From the NCBI GenBank assembly GCA_021443405.1, contig JABUUA010000021.1, positions 29,661-54,596 on the forward strand: a stretch of DNA of 24,936 nt. Reading direction: 5' to 3'. The translations under genes and the position numbers were made by a program. The notes under the pieces are model-generated. The model saw only the letters and a program-made list of their open reading frames with translations. It was not told the DNA's origin and searched no databases. How positions within the stretch are numbered: the stretch's first letter is position 1; every line of letters starts with the position of its first letter. Below are positions 1 through 6,948 of this stretch, in pieces. The stretch comes from Bacteroidaceae bacterium. Its GTDB lineage: Bacteria; Bacteroidota; Bacteroidia; Bacteroidales; Bacteroidaceae.

Positions 1-2841
1 TTTCCGGCTGCTGTAGAAGGGAGCACGGCCAAAGGGGTTGGTGGGAGCGAGATAAACCGTGCCGACGTAGGGCACGAGGCAGTCGCCTTCCTGCTTCACC
101 AGACTGGTGGCGGCGGTATTCGTGAGCGTGTTCTGCAGGTTCTTGTTGCAGTGATTTTCTTGCAAGGCGACGAGATAGTCCAGTCCGTAGCGGTCCAACA
201 ACTGCTGCTTGGTGCGGTCGATGGCGCGTGTGTGCTGCTGACTGCGGCGGTAGAGAGCGCTGTCCGCCGCGGCAATCCACCGCTTGTAGGCGGTCGCCAC
301 CTCGGGCGTGAAGCGTCCCGGGGCGAGTTCGTCCAGTTGAGCGAAGGGCGGCAACTGCCGCTTGTCGGTGAGACGTTGCGTCTCGCGGCGGAGCATGGCC
401 AGATGGGTGGCGGTGGTCTTCTGCTGGTCGGCGTCCGCCTCCGCCTTTCTCTGGCGCTGCGCCAGCTCCAGTTCGATGGCGCGCTCCTTGAGAGTGGAGA
501 GAAATCCTATGCGGTCCAGCTGATATTCGTACTGAGCCGCCTCGTCGGCGAAGAAGTGACGCGTGTAGTCGTTGCGGGTGAACGCGGTGACGGCGAGCGC
601 TTCGTAGGCCCAGCGCGACGGGATGACCTCCCCCACCCAAGGCACGTTTCGGGTGCGACTGTGCTGGTTGAGGTCGTCGTAGGGAACCACGAGTCCGCAC
701 AACAATATCTGCGGAATGAGGAGCAAAGGTATGGTGATGTAGATGGCCACGACCGAGTTCAGCGACTGCGACAACAGCAGACCCGTGAGGCCGGCAAGGA
801 ACGACGTGGCGAAGAGAATCAGCCACCATTCGAGCCACAAGTCGGTGAGGCCCTGCAGATGATTGCCCACCAGGATGAAAAGACCCGTCTGTGTGGCCGT
901 GACCAAGGCGGTGAAAACGATTTTTGAGGCGATGTAGGCCGAGTGCGACAGGCGCAGGAACTTCTCGCGCTTCAGGAGTGCGCGGTCCTTGAATATCTCC
1001 TCTGCGCAGATGCTCATGCCCATGAAGGTGGCCACGATGATGGCCATGAAGAAGTAGGAAAGCAGGTTTTTGTTGTAGAATACCGTGTAACCGTTGTCGC
1101 CGGAGTAGTGTGTGAGCAGGGCCACAATGAAGGCCAGCAGCGGAGCCTCCGCGAGAGCGATGGCGAGAAACTGTTTGTCGGTGGCCTTCGTGCGCAGGTT
1201 TCGCTGGAGATAGATGCAGAACTGACGGAAGGCGCTGGGGCGTCGCTGGTCGGTGGGCGGCAGAGGCAGAGGTTCTTCGGGCGCGGTCGGCACGGCCTCG
1301 TCGGCTTGTCGTTCCAAGTAGCGCTGGTGCCACACCTCGGGTTCAATCTTACGTTTCTCGGTGGGGCGGCCCGTGCTGTCGAGACTACGTTCGTCGATGA
1401 TGTCGAGCATAATCTCGGGATTTATGTTGCCGCAGTGCTGGCAGACGGCCGAGTCCGTGGTGACGTAGTCGGCGGCGAGCTTGAAGATGGTAGGCGCCTC
1501 GATGGGGTTTCCGTCGTATATCGGGTAGCCGCCGCGGTCGAGCAGCCATAGTCTGTCGAAGAGTTTATAGATGTTCGACGACGGTTGATGTATGTTGATG
1601 ACGACCAGCCGCCCTTGGTAGGTCTGGTCCTTCAGCAAGTGGACCACCTTCTCAGAGTCGGAAGACGACAGGCCACTCGTAGGCTCGTCGAGGAAAAGAA
1701 TAGCGGGCTCGCGGATAAGCTCAAGGGCGATGTTGAGGCGTTTACGCTGGCCGCCGCTGATGGTTTTATTAAGTGGCGAGCCCACCTTCAGGTCCTTTGT
1801 GTCGGTGAGGTCAAGGCTGTGCAGCGTCTTGTTCACGCGTTCGGTGATTTCCGCGTCGGTAAGTTGGGCAAAACAAAAGCGGGCGGTGTAGTAGAGATTC
1901 TCAAACACGGTGAGCTCCGCCACGAGAAGGTCGTCCTGAGGTACGAAGCCGATGTACTTTTTCAGCAGGTCGAGGTGGTCGTAGAGCGCCAGTCCGTTGA
2001 TGGTGAGACTGCCCGTGTCGGGGCGCAGCGAGCCGTTGAGGATGCTCAGCATTGTGGACTTCCCCACTCCGCTACCGCCCATGATGGCCACGAACTCGCC
2101 GGAATGAAGGTGGAACGAAAGGTTGTGCAGACCGTTGTTACTGCCAGGAAAGCGGAAGTTCACGTTCTTGCCTTCCATAGAAATCGCCTTGTAACGCGCC
2201 TCCTCGCCCAGAAGATGCGACACGAACTTATAGTCGATGGGCAGCGTGTTCGACGAGGTGATGATGCCGTTCTCGGGCCAGAGCAGGAACAGATTCTTAT
2301 AGAAAGGTCGGCCGTTGAGCCGCAGTGCGTCGCTGCCCACGTAGGCGACCACCACCCAGTTATAGGCCGCCAGGCGCATGACCTTCAGATGTCCGTTGCC
2401 GAGCGGCGCGACGCCGACACAACTGCTCGCCCGGCCTTGGATGAAGTTGTAGTATTCCGCCAGCACTTCGTCGCCGATGTCGAACTTTTGCGCCAGCATG
2501 TCAATCATCATTCGCTCTTTGGCGTCGATGACGCTGTTCACGAAAGCGAACTCCATGAAGCGCAGGACCATGAGCGCTTGATAGTCCGTGTCGATGCGGC
2601 CCTTCAGATAACCGCTGATTTTCTCTATGGTGGCTTCGAGGTCGAACTCCTTATTTCGATAGATGAAACAAAGGTTGTCGTAGATGTCGATATAGGTCTG
2701 GTAGTCCTGGATGCCGTAGAAACCGCGCATGTAGTCCAGGACAATTTCACGCGCGTTCTGCCTGTCTTCGTCCGTTCCGTCGGCGGCGGAGTTGAAGATG
2801 GCGAACAAACTGACCAGTTGTGTGAGCGTGAATTCGTTCAT
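1..2841 (-). CDS. ABCG-type ABC transporter, fused ATPase and permease, with TerB-like N-terminus (partial, C-terminus beyond left edge)
   Basis: The reverse strand is open from an ATG at 2841 to the window edge, giving 947 visible codons with no stop. Residues 1-150 are acidic and helical and resemble a TerB-like domain. The nucleotide-binding domain follows. It has Walker A GGSGVGKST (about 255-263), signature ISGGQRKR (from about 361) and Walker B LFLDEPTSG (D385, E386). The SGGQRKR signature and the ATPase-before-membrane order are typical of ABCG/ABC-2 half transporters. Hydrophobic segments near residues 560-580, 590-615, 635-660 and 665-720 form the permease. After them comes a charged, coiled-coil-like loop of about 200 residues, unusually long for the loop before the last ABCG helix. 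The missing end should hold that helix. The role is probably export across the inner membrane; the substrate cannot be told. A terminator-like hairpin lies just ahead of the start. Confidence 0.93.
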   Translation of the reverse strand, partial: MNEFTLTQLVSLFAIFNSAADGTDEDRQNAREIVLDYMRGFYGIQDYQTYIDIYDNLCFIYRNKEFDLEATIEKISGYLKGRIDTDYQALMVLRFMEFAFVNSVIDAKERMMIDMLAQKFDIGDEVLAEYYNFIQGRASSCVGVAPLGNGHLKVMRLAAYNWVVVAYVGSDALRLNGRPFYKNLFLLWPENGIITSSNTLPIDYKFVSHLLGEEARYKAISMEGKNVNFRFPGSNNGLHNLSFHLHSGEFVAIMGGSGVGKSTMLSILNGSLRPDTGSLTINGLALYDHLDLLKKYIGFVPQDDLLVAELTVFENLYYTARFCFAQLTDAEITERVNKTLHSLDLTDTKDLKVGSPLNKTISGGQRKRLNIALELIREPAILFLDEPTSGLSSSDSEKVVHLLKDQTYQGRLVVINIHQPSSNIYKLFDRLWLLDRGGYPIYDGNPIEAPTIFKLAADYVTTDSAVCQHCGNINPEIMLDIIDERSLDSTGRPTEKRKIEPEVWHQRYLERQADEAVPTAPEEPLPLPPTDQRRPSAFRQFCIYLQRNLRTKATDKQFLAIALAEAPLLAFIVALLTHYSGDNGYTVFYNKNLLSYFFMAIIVATFMGMSICAEEIFKDRALLKREKFLRLSHSAYIASKIVFTALVTATQTGLFILVGNHLQGLTDLWLEWWLILFATSFLAGLTGLLLSQSLNSVVAIYITIPLLLIPQILLCGLVVPYDDLNQHSRTRNVPWVGEVIPSRWAYEALAVTAFTRNDYTRHFFADEAAQYEYQLDRIGFLSTLKERAIELELAQRQRKAEADADQQKTTATHLAMLRRETQRLTDKRQLPPFAQLDELAPGRFTPEVATAYKRWIAAADSALYRRSQQHTRAIDRTKQQLLDRYGLDYLVALQENHCNKNLQNTLTNTAATSLVKQEGDCLVPYVGTVYLAPTNPFGRAPFYSSRK

Positions 2842-2851
2842 GCGGGGTGTT

Positions 2852-2901
2852 AAAGAAAACCCCACATCAGCTTAACCTCCACGAAGGAGGAGCGGGTGTG
2901 G
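2852..2901 (-). terminator. Terminator-like hairpin directly upstream of the ABC transporter start (possible attenuator)
   Basis: Read on the minus strand, CCACACCCGCT (2901-2891) can pair with AGCTGATGTGG (2872-2862) at 9 of 11 positions. Inside this lies a second perfect stem, CCTCC-TTCGT-GGAGG. The hairpin is followed by GGTTTTCTTT (to 2852), then the ABC transporter ATG at 2841. It has the form of an intrinsic terminator, but it stands only about 10 bases before a start codon. It may be the second of two tandem terminators, or a regulated leader. Confidence 0.6.
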
Positions 2902-2914
2902 AGTGGAATGATTA

Positions 2915-2952
2915 CGAAAAACAACCCGCCCTCCCTGTTGGGGAGAGGCGGG
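2915..2952 (-). terminator. Rho-independent terminator of the lipoprotein gene
   Basis: On the minus strand, 12 bases after the TAA at 2964, CCCGCCTCTCCCC and GGGAGGGCGGG form a strong GC stem with a short AACA loop (2952-2925). A T-rich run, TTGTTTTTCG, follows. This is the classical intrinsic terminator layout for the gene at 2964-3791. Confidence 0.85.
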
Positions 2953-2963
2953 TGTGTGGGTCT

Positions 2964-3791
2964 TTAATAGGGGGCGATAGCGCCGCGGTGCTCCTTGCAG
3001 TAGGTGATGAAGGCGAGTAGTGCGCCATCCACGCGGGTTTCGTCGGCCTGTGTCACAGCGTCTATCTTGGCAACGAGCTCGCTCATCTCGCCCAGCGAGG
3101 TGTAGGCGGGGCTAAGAATCTTGTGAAGCTCCACGATGTTGCTCAGCATAGACTTATGTGTCAGGATGCTCTTGAACACTTCCTGCTGGTCATACTCGCC
3201 CAGGAGGTCGGCCACGGCCAGTTTGTTGAGCGTGCCTTCAATCACAGCGTAGGTGAGCGTCACCAGCGCCTCGTCGGCGTTGTCTGAATTCAGCGCCTCC
3301 TCGATGCCTGCGAGGGCGATGGCATTCGTCTTTTCAATCATCTGGCCGCGCGTCATGTCCTTGATGCTGTCGGTAGCCAGAATGTCCATCTTGCTATTGG
3401 TCTCTGCGGCCAGTTTTGCAATCACGGCGTCGCGCTCGGCGGCGTTGTTTTTGGCGGCGAACGTCATCTCGTCGCAGTTTTTATCGGCCAGATACATGCC
3501 GATGAGCTGAGCGCGCTGGTAGTTCGTCTGCGCCTTGTCGGCCGCTTCCAAGGGAAGGAAGAACTTCACGGGCACGAGGCGGACGCCATTGTCGGTTACT
3601 TCTATCTCACTCATAAGAGCCATGCGCTCGACTTGTACGGTTCTGAGCAGTTCCTTGGCCTCTTCTTTCAGCGAGTCGGTCAGTACGATAGCGTTCTCTT
3701 CGTCCACTTCCTGTGTCTTGTTCTGGTTACATGAGGTGAACGACACGGCGGCGCCCAAAATGAGCAATGCGGCAAGCAGTTGTTTGTTCAT
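2964..3791 (-). CDS. Predicted helical lipoprotein of unknown function
   Basis: The frame encodes 275 residues. The N-terminus has Lys at position 3, a hydrophobic stretch, then FTSC with Cys21. This is a lipobox-like signal peptidase II site of the looser Bacteroidetes type. The mature start NQNKTQEVDEEN lacks the lysine/acidic surface-export signal known for some Bacteroidetes lipoproteins, so a periplasm-facing anchor is as likely as surface display. The rest is charged and almost wholly alpha-helical in composition, with a central alanine-rich helix region (about 90-220) and no catalytic motif that I recognise. It has its own promoter and a strong terminator, so it appears to be monocistronic. 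It diverges from the sugar symporter gene, and nothing ties it clearly to its neighbours. Function unknown. Confidence 0.85.
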   Translation of the reverse strand: MNKQLLAALLILGAAVSFTSCNQNKTQEVDEENAIVLTDSLKEEAKELLRTVQVERMALMSEIEVTDNGVRLVPVKFFLPLEAADKAQTNYQRAQLIGMYLADKNCDEMTFAAKNNAAERDAVIAKLAAETNSKMDILATDSIKDMTRGQMIEKTNAIALAGIEEALNSDNADEALVTLTYAVIEGTLNKLAVADLLGEYDQQEVFKSILTHKSMLSNIVELHKILSPAYTSLGEMSELVAKIDAVTQADETRVDGALLAFITYCKEHRGAIAPY

Positions 3792-3842
3792 GTTTATTTA
3801 AGTTTTAGTTTATAGCGTAACACGTTTGCATATACTGCGTGA

Positions 3843-3874
3843 CAAAGATAGAAAAAAACATTAACAATACAAAG
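3843..3874 (-). promoter_or_regulatory. Bacteroidetes-type promoter of the lipoprotein gene
   Basis: On the minus strand, CTTTG (3874-3870) serves as -33 and TATCTTTG (3850-3843) as -7, separated by 19 bases. This matches the TTTG-N19-21-TAnnTTTG consensus. The predicted start of transcription lies about 45 bases before the ATG at 3791. Confidence 0.8.
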
Positions 3875-3934
3875 GAATTAGGACTAAACTTTTCTCACGG
3901 CGTGAAATGCTCTGCATTTAATTACGGAATGTTG

Positions 3935-3965
3935 TTGCTTTTTCGCAAATAATTCGTTAACTTTG
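3935..3965 (+). promoter_or_regulatory. Bacteroidetes-type promoter of the symporter-GH43 operon
   Basis: TTG at 3935-3937 and TAACTTTG at 3958-3965 are 20 bases apart, as in the -33/-7 consensus of this phylum. The transcript would begin near 3971, about 35 bases before the ATG at 4006. The 214-base region is shared with the divergent lipoprotein promoter. Confidence 0.75.
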
Positions 3966-4005
3966 TCTGCATAATGTATAAAATACCATAAGAAACATTA
4001 GCAAG

Positions 4006-5550
4006 ATGGACACACTGAATCAGACCGCAGAGCGCGGTTTCTACAAGTTGAGCTGGTTGCAACGCATCGGTTTCGGTAGCGGAGACCTGGCGCAGAACCT
4101 AATTTATCAGACGGTATGTATGTACCTTCTCTTCTTCTATACCGACGTGTATGGAATCAGTCCAGGCGCTGCCGCCTTCATGTTTGGCATAGTCCGCATC
4201 ATCGACGTGCTGTGGGATCCCTACGTGGGCGCCTACATCGACAAGCACAATCCCAAGTGGGGTAAGTACCGCACCTACCTCGTGTTTGTGGGCGTGCCGT
4301 TGAGCGGCCTGGCCATCCTCTGCTTCTGGAACGGTTTTTCGGGTGATGCCTATCAGCAGTTGTGGCTCGACACCACCCCCAGCATCCCTTGGATTGACCC
4401 CAGTTTTGGCGGTGGCTTCCCCTGGATTCACCTCGGAACCACGCAGGTGCAACCGCATTTCTACATGAGCGCTTCGTTGCTCTACGCCTACGTCACCTAC
4501 GTGGGTCTGTCGATGCTCTACACACTCGTCAATGTGCCTTACGGCGCGCTGAACTCATCCCTGACGCGCGACACAGACGAAATCACCATACTTACTTCCG
4601 TGCGCATGTTCATGGCGAACTGTGGAGGACTGGCTGTTTCGGCCGGTATTCCCTTGCTCGTCGCCGTCATGGCCCACGCAAAGAACCTGCCTTGGTCCAT
4701 GGCCTTCTTCATGGGATTGGGTTCTCTGCCTTCATTCATCTTTATGCCGCTGGTGCCGGCCATCAAGCGCAAGGTGGGCAAGAAGGGCATGTTCTACATC
4801 TTTTTGGCGATTGCCATCGTCGGCATGGCCTTGCTCTACTGCATCACCAAGTTCATGAACATGAACGATAATATGGTGCTTGTTTACATCGCACAGTTTA
4901 TCAAGTCAACGGGCGTGATAGTGGCCACGGGCTATATGTGGGCTCTCATTCCCGAGGTTATCTCGTACGGCGAGTACACCACCGGCAAGCGCATCTCGGG
5001 TATCGTGAATGCCCTCACCGGCATCTTCTATAAAGCCGGCATGGCTTTGGGCGGCATCGTCCCCGGTTTGGTGCTGGCCGCTTGCGAGTACAAGCCGGCG
5101 GCTGCGGAGGCAAGTACGCTTCCCGTGGACTCAAGCGCGTGGTTCGCCACCATGACCATCTATGCGTTGACGGGTCTTTGCCTGCTCATGTTCTGCTTCT
5201 CGCAGTGTAAGGAGCGCGTGGTCATGGACTCGAAGGAGACGGAGAACGTGCGCGTGAGCGACTTGTGGGTGGAATTCGTGCGCAACAGGCCCTTGCGCAT
5301 CGTCGCCCTTTTCTTCATCACGGCCTTCGCCATGATGAGTGTCGGCAACGCAGCAGGCGCTTACTACATGAACGACTTGCAGGCGCAGTCGGCCAAAGCA
5401 CAGGAAGGCATCCTGTGGCTCGTCTGCGTCATCCCGGCCATTCTGCTCGGTCTCGCCATGTTCATCATCTCGAAATACGAGCTCTCCGACGAGAAAATCG
5501 ACGAAATCAACAAGGCCATCGAAGCTCGAAGCGCCGAGGCCCAAAGCTAA
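4006..5550 (+). CDS. GPH-family (MFS) cation symporter for pentosides or hexuronides
   Basis: The 514-residue, highly hydrophobic protein has about 12 membrane helices. It opens with the family's typical GFGSGDLAQN segment, followed by DVLWDPYVGAYID and later VNVPYGALNSSLTRDTDE. These belong to the glycoside-pentoside-hexuronide:cation symporters of the melibiose/XynP group. These proteins sit in the inner membrane and co-transport small glycosides with Na+ or H+. A hydrophilic insert rich in Pro, Trp and Gly (about 109-145, between helices 3 and 4) makes it longer than the usual 450-480 residues. A GH43 gene begins 24 bases downstream on the same transcript, and a xylan side-chain operon converges on it. 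The likely cargo is therefore xylo- or arabino-oligosaccharides. That substrate is inferred from context only. Confidence 0.92.
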   Translation: MDTLNQTAERGFYKLSWLQRIGFGSGDLAQNLIYQTVCMYLLFFYTDVYGISPGAAAFMFGIVRIIDVLWDPYVGAYIDKHNPKWGKYRTYLVFVGVPLSGLAILCFWNGFSGDAYQQLWLDTTPSIPWIDPSFGGGFPWIHLGTTQVQPHFYMSASLLYAYVTYVGLSMLYTLVNVPYGALNSSLTRDTDEITILTSVRMFMANCGGLAVSAGIPLLVAVMAHAKNLPWSMAFFMGLGSLPSFIFMPLVPAIKRKVGKKGMFYIFLAIAIVGMALLYCITKFMNMNDNMVLVYIAQFIKSTGVIVATGYMWALIPEVISYGEYTTGKRISGIVNALTGIFYKAGMALGGIVPGLVLAACEYKPAAAEASTLPVDSSAWFATMTIYALTGLCLLMFCFSQCKERVVMDSKETENVRVSDLWVEFVRNRPLRIVALFFITAFAMMSVGNAAGAYYMNDLQAQSAKAQEGILWLVCVIPAILLGLAMFIISKYELSDEKIDEINKAIEARSAEAQS

Positions 5551-5574
5551 CCGCCAACAAAAAACTTTTGAAAT

Positions 5575-6549
5575 ATGAAGACTCCTAAGTATCTTTGCCC
5601 GGGCGACTACATGGCCGACCCCTCGGCTAACGTATTCAACGGCCGCCTCTACATCTATCCCAGCCACGACTGGGAGAGCGGGATTCCCGAGAACGACAAC
5701 GGCGATCACTTTAATATGAAGGACTATCACGTGTTCTCCACCGACGACATCGAGGGCGAAGCCCTGCCCGTGGACCACGGCGTGATTCTCGACACAGCAG
5801 ACATTCCTTGGGCGGGTCGCCAGCTCTGGGACAACGATGTAGTGGAGAAGGACGGCAAGTACTACCTCATCTTCAGCCTCAAGGACAAGTGTGACGTGTT
5901 CCACCTGGGCGTGGCCGTGGCCGACCGTCCCGAGGGTCCCTTCAAGCCGATGGCCGACCCCATCAAGGGTTCTTACAGCATCGACCCCTGCGCCTTCAAG
6001 GACGACGACGGTCAGGTGTACGTCTATTTCGGTGGTCTGTGGGGCGGACAGCTCCAGCGCTACCGCGACAACAAGCACCTCGAGTGCGCCCGTCTGCAGG
6101 AAGGCGCCGAGCCCGCACTGCCCTCACGCGTCGCTCGTATGCGCGACGATATGATGGAATTTGCCGAGGAGCCCCAGCCCGTCATCATCGTGGACGCCGA
6201 GGGTAAGCCCCTGCGTGCCGACGACCCGCACCGCTTCTTCGAGGCGTCGTGGATGCATAAGTACCAAGGCAAGTACTACTTCTCGTACTCGACCGGCGAC
6301 AGCCACCTACTGTGCTACGCCATCGGCGACAGTCCTTACGGCCCCTTCACCTTTGGCGGTGAGATACTGACGCCCGTTGTCGGCTGGACCACGCACCACT
6401 CTATCGTGGAGTTCAAGGGCAAGTGGTATCTGTTCCACCACGACAGTGTGCCCAGCGGCGACCGCACATGGCTCCGCAGCATGAAGGTGGTGGAAATCGA
6501 ATATACCGAGGACGGCCACATCAAGACCATACAAGGCACGCAGGAATAA
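5575..6549 (+). CDS. Glycoside hydrolase family 43, cytoplasmic (beta-xylosidase or alpha-L-arabinofuranosidase)
   Basis: The protein has 324 residues and no signal peptide, so it should act in the cytoplasm. It shows the five-bladed propeller motifs of GH43: YMADPSANVFNGRLYIYPSHD with the base Asp15, SIDPCAFKDDDGQVYVYFGG with the pKa-tuning Asp137, and FFEASWMHKYQGKYYFSYS with the acid Glu223. All three catalytic carboxylates are present. It is a single-domain form without a binding module. It starts 24 bases after the symporter stop and is followed by a terminator, so the two form a dedicated import-and-hydrolysis pair. Whether it releases xylose or arabinose cannot be decided from sequence alone. 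The family activity on short pentose oligosaccharides fits the neighbourhood. Confidence 0.93.
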   Translation: MKTPKYLCPGDYMADPSANVFNGRLYIYPSHDWESGIPENDNGDHFNMKDYHVFSTDDIEGEALPVDHGVILDTADIPWAGRQLWDNDVVEKDGKYYLIFSLKDKCDVFHLGVAVADRPEGPFKPMADPIKGSYSIDPCAFKDDDGQVYVYFGGLWGGQLQRYRDNKHLECARLQEGAEPALPSRVARMRDDMMEFAEEPQPVIIVDAEGKPLRADDPHRFFEASWMHKYQGKYYFSYSTGDSHLLCYAIGDSPYGPFTFGGEILTPVVGWTTHHSIVEFKGKWYLFHHDSVPSGDRTWLRSMKVVEIEYTEDGHIKTIQGTQE

Positions 6550-6566
6550 CGGCCTGCCAAAGCATA

Positions 6567-6600
6567 GAAAGCCCCGGAGTTCATCGCTTCGGGGCTTTTC
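6567..6600 (+). terminator. Rho-independent terminator of the symporter-GH43 operon
   Basis: GAAAGCCCCGGAG and CTTCGGGGCTTTT form a near-perfect stem around a 7-base loop, 17 bases after the GH43 stop. The T-run is on the plus strand. The A-run on the 5' side gives a weaker T-run for the opposite direction. Confidence 0.88.
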
Positions 6601-6695
6601 TGTATCCGCAACATCGGGTGGCCCGAGCGCTGCTCCTTACCTGACAGGGCGGTTTTCCGCTCGTCTCGAACGCGCGTTCTGCGGTTGTCGGAAAA

Positions 6696-6801
6696 TCGTC
6701 ACCCAAAGGCAGACCTTCGTTTTCTTAGAAAAAAAGATTTTTTTACTGGGTGACTGCGCTTTTTTTTCTAAGAAAAATTTCGAATTTCCTTAGGTGACGA
6801 A
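6696..6801. repeat. Large imperfect inverted repeat in the convergent intergenic region
   Basis: The left arm (6696-6736) opens TCGTCACC and ends TTCTTAGAAAAAAAG. The right arm (6759-6801) is its approximate reverse complement, with CTTTTTTTCTAAGAA and then GGTGACGA. The outer 8 bases and the inner 15 match almost exactly; the middle is looser. The 22-base centre holds another GGGTGAC. The 399-base stretch 6550-6948 otherwise holds the upstream terminator and a short open frame. The repeat could be a bidirectional transcription barrier or a miniature mobile-element relic. Confidence 0.6.
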
Positions 6802-6942
6802 ATCGACGTCTGCGGGTGTCTCTCTTTTTCTTTCTTGAGAAGCGAGGGCGAAGAGCCCGGTGACACCATCGATTTCATCAAAAAAAACAAGACCATCGCG
6901 CAGTGGGCAATGGCCTTGGAATTGGGGGAACTGAGGGCGTGA
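6772..6942 (+). other. Short open frame of uncertain status, possible gene remnant
   Basis: The plus frame is open from just after a TAA (6769-6771) to TGA at 6940-6942, 56 codons. Its first part runs through the right arm of the inverted repeat and a T-rich tract. The end reads as a plausible protein C-terminus (DTIDFIKKNKTIAQWAMALE and on). The only ATG is 10 codons before the stop, and a TTG lies at 6832. There is no promoter motif. I do not recognise a family. It could be the tail of a decayed gene or chance. Confidence 0.2.
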
Positions 6943-6948
6943 GCGCCG

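Noticed and set aside
1585..2853. Long plus-strand frame of 422 codons
   Set aside because: It is antisense to the ABC transporter, whose Walker and signature motifs are unmistakable. The translation has no recognisable domain. Similar antisense frames over other GC-rich genes (6952-8352, 9058-10422, 10877-12490, and minus 23173-24828) were discarded for the same reason.
6910..6942. Ten-codon ATG frame as a small gene
   Set aside because: Too short, with no promoter or ribosome site. Kept only as part of a possible remnant.
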